Source: Choanephora cucurbitarum
Taxonomy: Eukaryota; Mucoromycota; Mucoromycetes; Mucorales; Choanephoraceae
Assembly: GCA_025331435.1 (NCBI GenBank)
Contig: JAIWNI010000005.1
Coordinates: 248,001 to 312,000 of the forward strand
Direction: 5' to 3'
Length of the DNA: 64,000 nt
Position 1 is the first letter of the stretch. Each line of letters begins with the position of its first letter. The notes below the pieces were generated by a model. It was not told the DNA's origin and did not search any database. It saw only the letters and a list, made by a program, of their open reading frames with translations. The translations under genes were made by a program, and so were the position numbers. Shown one piece after another: positions 34,335 to 44,678 of this stretch.

Positions 34335-35135
34335 ATGTCAGAACAGTATGAACAACTTACACCTGAAGAAATTAGAGAATTCAGAGCACTCAAACAAAGA
34401 CTCCAAGCCCAAGAGCTTCGAGAAGAAGAAGAACGAGAACTCCCAGAAGAAGTTCACCTCGAACTGGAAGAAACTTCGAAGATTAACCTCAAAAAGAAAC
34501 TCAAACAATACCACCGAGATACAATCAAGTACGAAGGTGGAAAATGGACTCAAAGTGGGACGATCAACAAGACATATCTCCCAGAACTCAAACGCTACCA
34601 ATGCGATGCAGCGCAAATGGTGTCAGCCATCGGAAAAGGTGCTGACAGACTGCGAACAGCAGGCAGAGGCGCTACCGAGATTTTTAGCGAACTCAAATAC
34701 ATTTTCGAGGAAGGAGGAGATGAAGAAACACTTCGAGAAACCTTGGAAAAGGTTAGGCGCCTTGCAGTTTACTGTTTCGCAACAGGCAAGGAACTTGACA
34801 AAGATGCCAAAGAAGTGGCCTCAAGAGCAATTAAACTTCCAAACAGCCTCAGATACTTGGAAGAAGAAGATGATGACGAAGGGAAAGATTACTTCTTCAG
34901 TACTTCAGACATGGAGAAAATCCAAAAGACTCGATTTGAAGAATCAGTCCTCAGACAGTCAACAAAACAATTTGGAGGATTTGGACGAGGTCGAGGAAAT
35001 GGAAGAGGAAAGTACCATGGACACAACAGTTTTTTTGGGAAAGCGAAGGGCCGAGGAGGTCCATACCAGCAGACACATCGAACCACAGACACAAGCAACA
35101 ACAGCAGCCACAACAACACCAACAGCAGCAACTAA
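34335..35135 (+). CDS. DIRS ORF1, gag-like nucleic-acid-binding protein
   Basis: The ATG at 34335 opens 266 codons (MSEQYEQLTPEEIREFRALK...). The N-terminal part is highly charged and likely coiled coil. A middle segment (IKYEGGKWTQSGTINKTYLP) is followed by helical sequence, and the C-terminus is an RGG/glycine-rich region (FGRGRGNGRGKYHG) with a Thr/Asn/Ser tail. This matches the small first ORF of DIRS elements, thought to bind element RNA. It overlaps the start of the RT frame. No zinc knuckle is seen. Confidence 0.8.
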   Translation: MSEQYEQLTPEEIREFRALKQRLQAQELREEEERELPEEVHLELEETSKINLKKKLKQYHRDTIKYEGGKWTQSGTINKTYLPELKRYQCDAAQMVSAIGKGADRLRTAGRGATEIFSELKYIFEEGGDEETLRETLEKVRRLAVYCFATGKELDKDAKEVASRAIKLPNSLRYLEEEDDDEGKDYFFSTSDMEKIQKTRFEESVLRQSTKQFGGFGRGRGNGRGKYHGHNSFFGKAKGRGGPYQQTHRTTDTSNNSSHNNTNSSN

Positions 35136-35137
35136 TT

Positions 35138-37162
35138 GCAACCACAAACACAAGACAAGAAATATCCATAAACTCATCATCAAAAACAATAGAAAAGTCA
35201 AAACTAACAAAAACAATAGAAAATTCACAATTAACAAAAACAAAAGATACTCAACATTACACGATACCTCAAGATGGGATTCCACCAGGAGGTCGCTTAC
35301 AACGATTCCTTCACAATTGGAAAAACAAGATACATCATCAATGGCCCTTGTCTGTTATAGAAAAGGGTTACCAGATTCAATTCCAACATCAGCCGGTACC
35401 ATGGAAAGTAAAACCAATGAAATTGAACGAGACAGATCAATCAGCGGTGGACACAGCAGTGAGTCAGTTCTTGAAATCAGAAGTGATAGAGAGATCACCC
35501 GATCAGGACAACCGATTTCTGTCAAATTTGTTTACAATTCAGGAACCGAACAAGGTCCGACCGATTCTAGACTGCAGAAGAATCAACGAATTTGTGCAAT
35601 GTCATCACTTCAAGATGGAAGGTGTTCCGGCACTGAGAGAGATTTTAGAGGAGGAAGATTTTATGTGCAAGATAGATCTCAAGGATGCCTACATAGTTGT
35701 CCCGATTCATCCAGAGTCACGACGATTCCTATCATTCCAACACAGAGGTACAATTTACCAATACAAGTCATTGGCATTTGGTCTGAGTGTAGCACCCAGA
35801 GTCTTTTCCAAACTGATGAAATTCGCTTTGGAGCCATTGAGAGCGAGAGGAATACGATTAGTTTATTACCTCGACGATATTTGTGTTTTGACAAGAACGA
35901 AGATGGAGATGGAGAAGACAGTAAACGTCATATTAACTCATTTAACAGATCTGGGATTTATAATCAATTATCAAAAGAGCGAGTTACAGCCAAAGCACAA
36001 CCAGGAATTCTTAGGCTTCAATTTCAACAGCGTGCAGATGAAGATCAGTGTGCCTCAGAAGAAGATGAGCAAATTGATTGCGAGAGTTCGCCAATTGATG
36101 AAAGACAAAGAAAAGATGAAATCATGCAGATGGATAGCAGCCCTTCTAGGCAAGATAACATCAATAATTCCAGCTTTGGGGGAGGCATTGTTGCGAGTAC
36201 GGTTTCTACAAAGGGACTTAGCCAAGAGTTTGAAGATCCACAAGTACAATTGGGAGAGTTCTTGCAAGTTGTCGAACGACAGCTGGAAAGAATTAGCATG
36301 GTGGACAGAGAAATCGGAGCTCCACAATGGACTGATGATCAAGAGGCAGATAGAGTGTCAAGATCCAAGAGTGAGTATTTATGTGGACGCGTCGGACACA
36401 GGATGGGGGATAGCCTCCGAAATGATTCAGACAAATGGGTATTGGACAAAGGAAGAAAAAGAGACCTCGATCAATGCACGAGAACTGAAGACGATCCTGT
36501 TTGCAGTGAAATTACACGCAGAAAAATACCAAAACTCAACCATCCACATTCACACCGACAACATAACTGCACTCAAACATGCCAAGAAATCAGGAGGAAC
36601 GGCATCAGCCCTACTACAAACACTGACATTAGAAATACAACAAATCATCACAACATACAACTTACAAATACATTATTTTCATATCCAAGGAATCAAGAAT
36701 GTCCAAGCGGACAAATTGAGCAGAATTCAAAAACCGATTTACGAATGGACACTACCAAGACGATTTTTCAAGTTGATTCAACGTCGATGGAAAGTGATAA
36801 TAGATGGATTTGCAACACGAGAAAACAGACGCCTGAAGAAATTTTGGAGCCCGATGCCAGACCCCGAAGCCCTAGCTCACAACGCCTTCAACCAACAATG
36901 GCCGACAGAGGGATTGTATGCTCATCCTCCGTGGAGATTAATCCCAAAGGTACTCGAAAAGGTAAAGAAAGACAAAGTCAAATCAATGGTGTTAGTGACG
37001 CCGACGTGGCCGACTCAATTTTGGTGGCCTATGGTGATGAACATGAACAAGGGAAAAGCCTTAGAGTTCCAAATCAACAAGAAGCTGAAGCTGACCGCCT
37101 GGAGATTATCAGGCAATACAATTCAGAAGAAGAGATTTCTGAAAAAGCAAGTAGTTACTTAG
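35138..37162 (+). CDS. DIRS reverse transcriptase-RNase H polyprotein
   Basis: The open frame runs through a Gln-rich leader into GKGYQIQF-type DIRS RT sequence. Motifs: KVRPILDCRRINEF, FMCKIDLKDAYIVVPIHP, LAFGLSVAPRVFSKLM and the catalytic LVYYLDDICVL. RNase H follows with IYVDASDTGWG, NARELKTIL and IHTDNITALKH, then the DIRS/Ngaro-type C-terminal region ending with PTWPTQFWWPMV. No ATG precedes the RT core in this frame (an early non-ATG codon is at 35348), so expression probably depends on frameshifting or initiation within ORF1. The catalytic Asp residues are all present. Confidence 0.87.
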   Translation, partial: ATTNTRQEISINSSSKTIEKSKLTKTIENSQLTKTKDTQHYTIPQDGIPPGGRLQRFLHNWKNKIHHQWPLSVIEKGYQIQFQHQPVPWKVKPMKLNETDQSAVDTAVSQFLKSEVIERSPDQDNRFLSNLFTIQEPNKVRPILDCRRINEFVQCHHFKMEGVPALREILEEEDFMCKIDLKDAYIVVPIHPESRRFLSFQHRGTIYQYKSLAFGLSVAPRVFSKLMKFALEPLRARGIRLVYYLDDICVLTRTKMEMEKTVNVILTHLTDLGFIINYQKSELQPKHNQEFLGFNFNSVQMKISVPQKKMSKLIARVRQLMKDKEKMKSCRWIAALLGKITSIIPALGEALLRVRFLQRDLAKSLKIHKYNWESSCKLSNDSWKELAWWTEKSELHNGLMIKRQIECQDPRVSIYVDASDTGWGIASEMIQTNGYWTKEEKETSINARELKTILFAVKLHAEKYQNSTIHIHTDNITALKHAKKSGGTASALLQTLTLEIQQIITTYNLQIHYFHIQGIKNVQADKLSRIQKPIYEWTLPRRFFKLIQRRWKVIIDGFATRENRRLKKFWSPMPDPEALAHNAFNQQWPTEGLYAHPPWRLIPKVLEKVKKDKVKSMVLVTPTWPTQFWWPMVMNMNKGKALEFQINKKLKLTAWRLSGNTIQKKRFLKKQVVT

Positions 37163-38273
37163 ACAATGCGAACAAGAAAAGCACCCATAAACACTATGAC
37201 ATTTTGTGGCGAAAATGGGTAAAATGGTGTATGGATAAGAATCCGAAAATAAATCCTCTAGAATATAATCCAAAGGCAGTATTAGAATATCTTGTAGATC
37301 ACAACCAATTCTCCTCTCAACATTTGAATACCATGCGATCAGCAATAGCGTCCGTCTACCGAGTAACTCATCCTGACAAACCACCCATAGCATCCAACGA
37401 GAGAATAATACAATTTTTAAGGCCAAACGACGAAAGGATCCAAGATTGAGAAACAGTAACAAGGAGGTTTACTCTGTCGAGCCTGTGTTGAATATGATAC
37501 GTAATTGGGATGATGATGACAAGCTACCTTTACAAAGACTACAATTAAAGACTCTCATGTTGTTGACAATTGCTACTATGTGGAGACCACGATCGGATAT
37601 GGGTACTTTGCAATACCGAGATGTGACGTTTCAAGTAGATGATAATCATGAAATCAAGGGTGTGACTTTACTCGCAAGAAGCCCAAAGGAAATTGACTCT
37701 AAACAATCCAAGCTTGGCTTGATTGGAGAAGAAAAAGTGTGTCCTGTGAGAACGCTATGGAGGTTTGTTGACAAGACGAAGGAGTTCCGACAAAGGCTGA
37801 ACGAAGACCATACTTTGTTCTTGACTTACCTGTCCTCGGGTGACAAAGAAAAAGGGCCCGTGTCACCAAAGACAATTGGAAACTGGGTGAAGGAAGCTTT
37901 GAAAGAAGCCGGCATCAATACTGACATATATAAAGCACACTCGTTGCGAGCAGCTGCAAGCACCGAAGCAATCATCAAAGGAGCAACCTTTCAAGAAGTC
38001 AAGACGCATGGCAATTGGAGTCAAAACTCCAATACCGTAGAAGACTACTACTTCAGGCCACCTAACCAGCATGAAGCAGGAAAGCAAATGACTGAACGAA
38101 TTTTCCAATCAACGGAAAACAGAACCACATCCGAAGTCGGAGTGAGCCATACGGCAATTGTGGTAGGCACGACCCACAATGGCCAAGTTGGCGAAACGAA
38201 GACAGAGGATGTGGTGGGTACCCGCCCTTGGGCAATGCCTTGGCATTGGTTCTCCCGCCCAAAGAAGGATTGA
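37120..38273 (+). pseudogene. DIRS tyrosine recombinase, broken by a single T-run indel
   Basis: The N-terminal core-binding domain (SYLDNANKKSTHKHYDILWR ... SAIASVYRVTHPDKPPI) is in one frame and ends in a stop at 37449. The catalytic domain continues in the -1 frame: KAKRRKDPRLRNSNKEVYSV, ATMWRPRSDMG (Arg I), KAHSLRAAAS (HxxR), THGNWS and NTVEDYYFRP (Tyr nucleophile). Restoring one T in the run at 37414-37418 would join the two halves seamlessly. All catalytic residues are present. A real mutation, programmed -1 shifting or a homopolymer sequencing error are all possible. Confidence 0.83.
38125..38214. repeat. DIRS internal complementary region
   Basis: The first half (CCACATCCGAAGTCGGAGTG ... 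GACCCAC) is the reverse complement of the element's left extension. The second half (GGCCAAGTTGGCGAAACGAA ... GGATGTGG) complements the right extension, with AAT at the junction. It overlaps the recombinase 3' coding end. Confidence 0.93.
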
Positions 38274-38288
38274 AAAATTGCTTGCCTT

Positions 38289-38389
38289 GGCTTAGAAAGA
38301 TATGAAGAATAGAATATGTAATAATTTTTTTTTTTATATATTAATTATCTGAGAATAAAAGCGCGGCTAGAGAGCCATTAACCACATCC
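38289..38389 (-). repeat. DIRS right inverted terminal repeat
   Basis: Complementary to 34221-34322; runs from GGCTTAGAAAG to TTAACCACATCC. Confidence 0.9.
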
Positions 38390-39696
38390 TCTGTCTTCGT
38401 TTCGCCAACTTGGCCATTAGCTAACTCTTTACACTATATTTGATGTAAATATTATGACTTATCTCACTCAACTGAAACGTTCATTGATTACAGTTCTTAA
38501 AAGTTGTATACAAGAAACGCCTGAAAAGTAAAAAAAAAAAAAAAAAATCTAGTACTCGAATTAATGGAGATCTCACATATAATCACTCACACAAAGATTA
38601 AATATATTTATGTATAACATCACTAATATGTATTGTTGTGCCCATGACGCTCAAAACGTATTCTTTACTATCGTATCACTATTTTGCTTACTGTCATTTT
38701 CATATTTTATTTTATTTTATTTATTTCCACTTAGTCAGGATCATAAATATCTAAGCACAAAGAAGTCCTGTCAAAAGTAATTTCTGCTCATTCAAATTAC
38801 CAGTCCTTCAGCAAGTTTAACTGTCCGCTTCATGAAAGTATGGAAAGGCATCAACTTTATATTACAAGTGCCTTCTTCTATTTTCCATAAATAAAAGCAC
38901 CCCATGTAATTTCTCACAGAATTTTATTTTGTTCTTCTATTACATAACTTCTATCCATAAACCTACCTTTCCACAACAGGTATTCTATCTATTCTGACTT
39001 TCACAAGAGTGTTTATACTAAAGGATTCTATAATGGTTTAATCCTTGATTTCAAACCAAGAGTGTTTGGAGGAGTAATTAATCCTGGATTTAATTTCATC
39101 AATGTGTAGATTGACAGCTATTATTGTTTACGTTGAGTTATTGAGTTGGAAACCTTAAGGGTTTTCTTGTCTAATTATGAAAATTAAATATTATTGAAAT
39201 TTCTGAGTCGAATGTATCTTGAAATAGTTTATCTTATAATTGTTGCAGTGTGTTGTTATATCTTGTGGAGTTGTTGTATCTTGTACAATAAAATATTGTG
39301 TATCTTGTATCAATTGAATATGTAGTGCTGTATGTTTAATTGTTATTTTAGATGTGTTCATAAAGATACACAATTCATGACCTAAAGAAATATAATCTTT
39401 TCTTAGAAACTTGTCAGGGTCAAGTTTCGTAATTGTTATTCCGATGTTAAAGAAATATGATATAGTTTTATATAGAAGGCAAAGTAAGAGCTTTGTTATG
39501 ACAAATTATCACACCTCACATTCTATCTGATCCATCAGATTCTATCAATTGTTGGTTGGATTACTTGATCCTACTCTCTGCCGCTTTAGCTGCCGAAAAA
39601 AAAATTGATTTTTAAGTAGTAAAGGAACAACGTTTTCTGATCGTCCGTATAAGACGTGTAGCTCCTAACATTGCCAACTTTGTCAGCAGTAGTCTT

Positions 39697-39921
39697 ATTC
39701 ACTTTTTTCGGTAACAAGTGATATTCTGCTCTCTAAGTTCTCGTCTTCGGCATCGAGCTCAATGGGAACAGGTTGACAATCATTATATTCACTTAGATTA
39801 GTCAAGTTTCGAAGATTGAATTCCTCTCCTTCTTCGATAATGTAGTCCATGGCCTCTGCACCGCCTTCCGTAGTTGTTCTGCCCTGACCGTCCTCAATAA
39901 AGAATTTATGCGTGTTGCTCA
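39697..39921 (-). pseudogene. Transposase N-terminus of mariner copy B
   Basis: 75 codons, identical to 15062-15289 of copy A, ending at the same frameshift-induced stop (VTEKSE*). The remainder of the transposase is missing. Confidence 0.85.
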
Positions 39922-39964
39922 TTTGAAAAATATTTAAAGTAAAAGAGACGTCTTTTAGAATGTG

Positions 39965-39972
39965 AAAGTCTG
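39965..39972. repeat. 8-bp target-site duplication of the exonuclease element, left copy
   Basis: AAAGTCTG, repeated at 44679-44686. Mariner A carries this octamer once at the homologous point (complement of 15010-15017). Confidence 0.92.
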
Positions 39973-40174
39973 ACATGCCTGGGGGGAAACTCCGGTGTTA
40001 ATAACAGAATCGATTGGCCAAAGTCAACCAATCATACTTCTCATTAACACCTGTTTTTGAAATTTCGACTTCAGATATTCTGATTTCTTGTATTGCTGGA
40101 AAAGAATGCATTTTATTTATACTTTACTTTTCATTTTTTTTTGTTCTGCTTGCTTAGATTTCCTGTTACCAATC

Positions 40175-43100
40175 ATGAAAAGCAATCAAAAGCACAAGAT
40201 AACTAAGAGTTCTGCTAGACAGTTTAATACTGGTAGATTCTCTGCCACCAGAGGTTTTGACAGTAGTCAGCAATCGATCCAGAATGCTTTCAATCGCATT
40301 CAAAACAATGTAAACTTGCCATCAGCATCACAAGCCGTGAATTTTTCTGTAGAAGAAGTAGTATGTAGAATGAACCTGCAATAGTTTTGATATTTGAGCT
40401 AAATTCATATGTAAATATTTGAACAGGTCACCGACTATTCAGAGGGTGGCGTTATTAGTACTGGTTTGACAACTGAAGAACAAGAGCATGAGCAGAACGA
40501 ACAAGTTGAAGCAGAAGATTTCGAAGAAGATCTTGAAGAAGATACCGAGGAATTTATTTCTGACAGTTTGCCCGAAGAAAGTGTTATTTCACTTTACTTG
40601 GAGAGTATCCAAAACAGACTCTCTCAGGAAGATTATCCCTCAGAATATGCAAGAGGTACTTTCTGGATAGAGCCCATGATGCCCTTTTTTATGCTTAAGA
40701 AAAACAAGAAAGTCGAATCCCTTTATCACCCCCGAGTATTTCTGTGGATTCCTCACTTGTTGCTTAGCGAAGGGCTTGCTGCAATTCACTGTCCTTGTTG
40801 CAAATCAAAAATGGAGACTAAAGGATTCAATAAACAGCCTCATGCAAGAAGAATTGTTGATATTGATAGGTAAGATGCAGATTATCTTTTTTTTTTTCAT
40901 TTTCTTTTAACACATTCTTTTCTAGCTGCTTCTACCTTATGTCAATGAGATATAGATGTTTATCGTCTGGTTGTGGAAAAACGATCAACGCTCATGATAG
41001 TCAAGTTATCAAACAGCTACCCTATGAGCTTCAGTTTGAATTCCCTGCTATCTTGACACACAGAGGAGGCGTCTCTAAGATGGTTGCTGACTTGTTAAGA
41101 CCATGCATTCAAAATTCTGTTGGACCTGAGCGTTTTCAGAAAATTCTTGTTGAATTGCACCATCTTCGTCATGATCGCATAGAACTTCAGTATTTGCTTT
41201 CTGTTTACAGAAAAAGAAGCGGTGCTGCAAGATACTTTCTTAACTCTGAGCCTGATGTTTTTTCTTCTTTTGAGAATCAGATGCAATATGCAGGATTTGT
41301 GCCTTCGGGCACATATGTTCGTACTTTGTACACTGCTATTATTCAGACTCTTAGACCAAAGATGGATAAGCACATGATGCTTTTAGATGGAAAGATCTTG
41401 AAAGGAGATCATTCTTTTAAGTTTCCCAAGCACATGGCAAAAATCAACGAAGCTAGTGTCTTTACTGCACTCTATACAGTAACGAATGAATATGAAGAGA
41501 TAGTGCAACAAATGCTGGTGCCTTCAAAAGCATTGAGTTATCTTCGCTTTTCCTTTGAGAAAATGCGTGAGGGCTATTCTTTGTATGGCCATGAAATGCC
41601 AATTGCTTTCTTTACAGATAATGTAAAAGGTGATAAAAATTTCTTGGAGGGCGTTTTTGAATCTTTAAAACATCAAGTGCAACCCTTACCATACATTGTT
41701 GCTTCTTCTGTTGACGAAGACTCTGATTTTTTGAAGTTGCCTGAAACTGTCGAAGCTGTCTATGTTGCTCGTGATTATGATGCTATCAATAAGCATTTCA
41801 GACAGCTTCTTGAGGATTTGAAGAACGATGAAGATTGGACTGTTGGGTTTGATGCTGAATGGGTACCCTTCTCTGCTGGAAATAAGGTGGATGTTGTTCA
41901 AGTAGCCTACAAGAACAAGGTATTGGTAATCCACTTGGATCAGTCGTGGCAGGAATTGCCTCCTTATTTCCAAGCATTTCTGAGAGATGCAACTATCAGG
42001 AAGGTGGGAAGGCAAGTGGGCGGCGATCTCGGTAGAATCAATCGAGGTTACCACCTTATGTGTCGCGGCGCTCTTGAGCTTGGCTCCTTTTGTTCTGCAA
42101 GGAAATGCATTCCAAATGGCCAAATGTCTTTGACCGAAATTGCGTTCAAAGTTCTTGGAATGAAGATCAAGAAAGATGAGCGACTTTCTGACTGGAGTGT
42201 TTCACCTTTGTCTGCCCAACTAATTGAGTATGCTGCCATCGATGCTTGGGCAAGCATGGCTATATACAGTGCTGTAAGAGACAAACCTGAGATTGGTACT
42301 AGAATTAGTTCTAGAAACTGTCTTCCAGGTGTTTGTGTAGCTTACAAGCCTAGGCAAGCAAAGAGTGTAGTTGCGCTTGGTAAAGTTTGCAGTGACATCA
42401 CTAATCAAGGTGTAGTCATGGTAAGCATACTACATGTTAAGCTCCCAGGATTTCTTTTTTCTTTGAACTCAGGTACAATCGCTGAAAACCCAAGGCCTCT
42501 CAACTCTTTTGGTGCAGTTCCCTTTGAATTGAGTATACCGATGAAAGACCTTGTAACAGTAGCCGAGCAAGATGTAGAATGCATAGATGGATCTGGTAAT
42601 AACGAGCAAAATCTCACAGCCTCCTTTCAGCAAAGCGTTGATGTTCAATCCGCAAGCGATCGGAGTGCTACAGATAGTGAGGTTGAGGAAGCTTTTGCGG
42701 TTATGTTTGGAGAAGACACGGCGATGGTAGACAAAGAAAGCTTTTCTACTGGCTATAAAGCCTTTCTGAATGCTAATTTAAGCCCAAGCTATAATGATGA
42801 AGTCGATACCACCATAGTTCGGACAAGAGTAGTAAAAGACATATTCCACTTAATGGACATGATCAAGCCTTACAAAAAGCACACTCTCTACAAAGAATTT
42901 ACTCGTAGATTCAGTGACAGCCTTTTTGTTTTGAATGAGGAAGATAAGAGAGTTGTTGCAGAAGCACTCGAAAACAATGGATCTTCATGGGAAGTAAAGA
43001 TGAAGTATGACAGATCCTGGATCATGAAGCGTGTTAGAAGAAAAGTTCCTGCTCCTGAGCAGTTGTTGCCGCTGTTGAAATCTTTGTTTTTGTCTTTTGG

Positions 43101-44493
43101 ACCACTGAAGTGCTCGAAGTCTGCAAGACCTTTGTTTGACAAGCTTTCTTGGAAACAGGCTTTAAGTGTTCTCAGAACTGTAGAGTTAGGGCACGCCTCT
43201 GATCCCCCAGGAGTTCAGCTCTATTTCGAGACTGGCAAAAAAGACAGACTTGGCCTTACTTTGTATAGATGTGTAAGAGGCACTAACTCCCTTGAGGGTG
43301 GTGTCCATCAAAATTTAATTCGAAAGTTTGGCTCGTTTGGAGCAGGACCTGCATTGGCAGATGCCATGTTGACGGAATATCGACTGCGCCATAATATTGA
43401 CGTTGGAACTGCCAATCGATGCAGCCGTCTTCATAAAGGTCACTATGATCCATGGCTAGTTCAACACATTCAATTTTTAAGAAGCAAGCTCGGTATCAAT
43501 GGTTGTAAGCAACATATATCTGTCGATATTAATGCTTTGCATTACCAAGGTTCAAAAGAAGTTTTTGGAATTTGTCCATTTCCTGAAGATGAAATGAGAA
43601 AGCTTGGCATTGAAAGTAGCAATGGTAATACGGTTGCTTCTGGACTTTCTGATTTGACCATTCCAAAGATAGAAGATACTGTGCATCTATCTGTCAGTTC
43701 AACAAGTCGTCCGATAAATGCCAGATACACTTACGTTGCTCATGCTCAAAGGACCAGATTTGCTGTTATTGCGGTGCATACACTAGAAGAGTTGTTCCTG
43801 TTTTCTCGGCTGTACAACGAGCAGTTTTTAAATGTTCATAGCCCTGATTTTCAGAAATTTGCTTCCATCTGGAATGCTCATGCAAATGGTGAGAACATTT
43901 TCTACAAAACGCCAGAGCATTTGGAGAAGCACTTTGGCCACTGGAAAGAGCAGGAAGCGGCCAAGAAAACCAATAGCATTCATTATGGTATCATTGAGTC
44001 GTTTATGACTGAACAAAGATCTGTAAATGCACCTAGGCAGACTGAACAAGCTCGTGTACCTAGCCTTCCTATGACAGTAGGTAATGTCATGCTACCTGAG
44101 TCACCGTTGATCATGCCTGCCCCAACTTCTGTTCCTCCTGCTGTTGTGTTTCCTTTCGAAACACAAAACATACCTTTTGCTTTTAGCATACCACGCATGC
44201 AAATTCTTCAACAACATCCTGTAATATCAAGCTCAGTTCCACGAGTACTGCAGCCCAATATCCACAGAACTGCTGATGTGAGAACATCCAATTTGGCAGC
44301 AGTAGCAACAGTAGTAAGACCATCTAACATTACAATAGATGTGGCTAAGCGAAGATCATGCAAAGGCTGTGGATCTCACACTTGTCCCGGCAAAATCAAC
44401 AGAAAGCGGTGCCTTTTTCCAATATGCTTGAAATGCAAAAAAGAGAAAGACTGCGACGGATTGTTCGATCCAAGCAAGTGCAGTACTACATAA
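40175..44493 (+). CDS. ~1,398-aa transposon protein: zinc domain, DDE-like core and inserted 3'-5' exonuclease
   Basis: Exons 40175-40360, 40427-40869 and 40926-44493 join in phase. An acidic stretch lies at ~75-100. A DUF6729-like zinc region follows at ~130-260: FWIEPMMPFFM, then CPCC and, after an intron, YLMSMRYRCLSSGC. Next is an RNase H-like core with LLDGKILKGDHSFKF (~360) and IAFFTDNVKGD (~440). A WRN/RNase D-type exonuclease occupies ~510-660: WTVGFDAEW, VGGDLGRI, LSDWS and YAAIDAWAS, so DEDDy residues are present. At ~995 comes RGTNSLEGGVHQNLIRKFG, where the Glu may complete a D-D-E triad. The C-terminus has a Cys cluster (CKGCGSHTC...CLKCKKEKDC). A host gene with an exonuclease is the alternative, but the 8-bp duplication supports a transposon protein. 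Confidence 0.82.
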
Positions 44494-44516
44494 AGCATTA
44501 TGAATAAATTTCTTTT

Positions 44517-44610
44517 CATTTCTCTTTCTCTTTCTTTCTCTCTTTCTTTCTTTCTTTCTCTCTTTCTCTCTTTCTTTCTCTCTTTCTTTCTCTCTTTCTT
44601 TTTTCCTTCT
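44517..44610. repeat. Pyrimidine tract (TTTC/CTTT)n
   Basis: About 95 bp composed almost only of CTTT/CTCT units, in the 3' UTR of the exonuclease-element gene. Confidence 0.9.
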
Positions 44611-44678
44611 TTTTATTTTTCAAAATTACTAAATTTGGAAATTGAGTTTTGTATCCCCCCAGACATGGCATACGAGCC

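Larger units (their letters stand above)
34173..38418 (+). mobile_element. DIRS-1-like tyrosine-recombinase retrotransposon, structurally complete
   Basis: Inverted terminal repeats (34221-34322 and 38289-38389) have unequal outward extensions, GTGGGTCGTGCCTACCACAA at the left and the segment ending CTTGGCCATT at the right. Both extensions are complementary to adjacent halves of an internal complementary region at 38125-38214, the hallmark of DIRS-1. ATT occurs at each border (34173-34175, 38416-38418). The left palindrome arm keeps the empty target CTAATTAGC near 24057 with a single ATT, which fits recombinase-mediated insertion. Genes in order: gag-like, RT-RNase H, tyrosine recombinase. 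Confidence 0.93.
31669..39579 (-). repeat. Right arm of the inverted duplication, interrupted by two insertions
   Basis: The arm is the reverse complement of 22895-25876 except for inserts at 33415-34101 (Helitron remnant) and 34176-38418 (DIRS element). 7911 bp minus these gives about 2.98 kb. At the inner edge the LINE continues naturally into the loop, whereas the left arm stops there. The right side is therefore more likely the parental copy and the left arm the derived one. At the outer edge it joins mariner B sequence. Confidence 0.92.
39973..44678 (+). mobile_element. 4.7-kb DNA transposon carrying a DUF6729-like/DDE/exonuclease protein
   Basis: The element interrupts mariner B and is flanked by a perfect 8-bp duplication, with the empty site visible in mariner A. 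The left end reads ACATGCCTGGGGGGAAAC; the right end, on the other strand, reads GGCTCGTATGCCATGTCTGG then GGGGATAC. The shared parts ATGCC and TGGGGGGAWAC are short, imperfect inverted repeats. It contains a single three-exon gene. The 8-bp duplication is shared with hAT, P, Merlin and some MULE elements, but the encoded protein resembles none of these that I can identify. I see no sign of decay. Confidence 0.85.

Noticed and set aside
34348..37449. 1033-codon open frame across the DIRS element
   Set aside because: It overlaps ORF1 and the RT-RNase H in another frame. Only its last ~110 codons are meaningful (N-terminus of the tyrosine recombinase); the rest is an out-of-frame shadow without family motifs.
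34173..38418. Interpretation of the DIRS element as Ngaro-type with split direct repeats
   Set aside because: The termini are inverted, and the internal region complements both extensions, which is the DIRS-1 rather than the Ngaro layout.
42421..42472. Possible intron in the exonuclease-element gene (GTAAGC...CTCAG)
   Set aside because: Removing it (52 nt) shifts the frame into a stop, while the unspliced frame reads on with natural composition.
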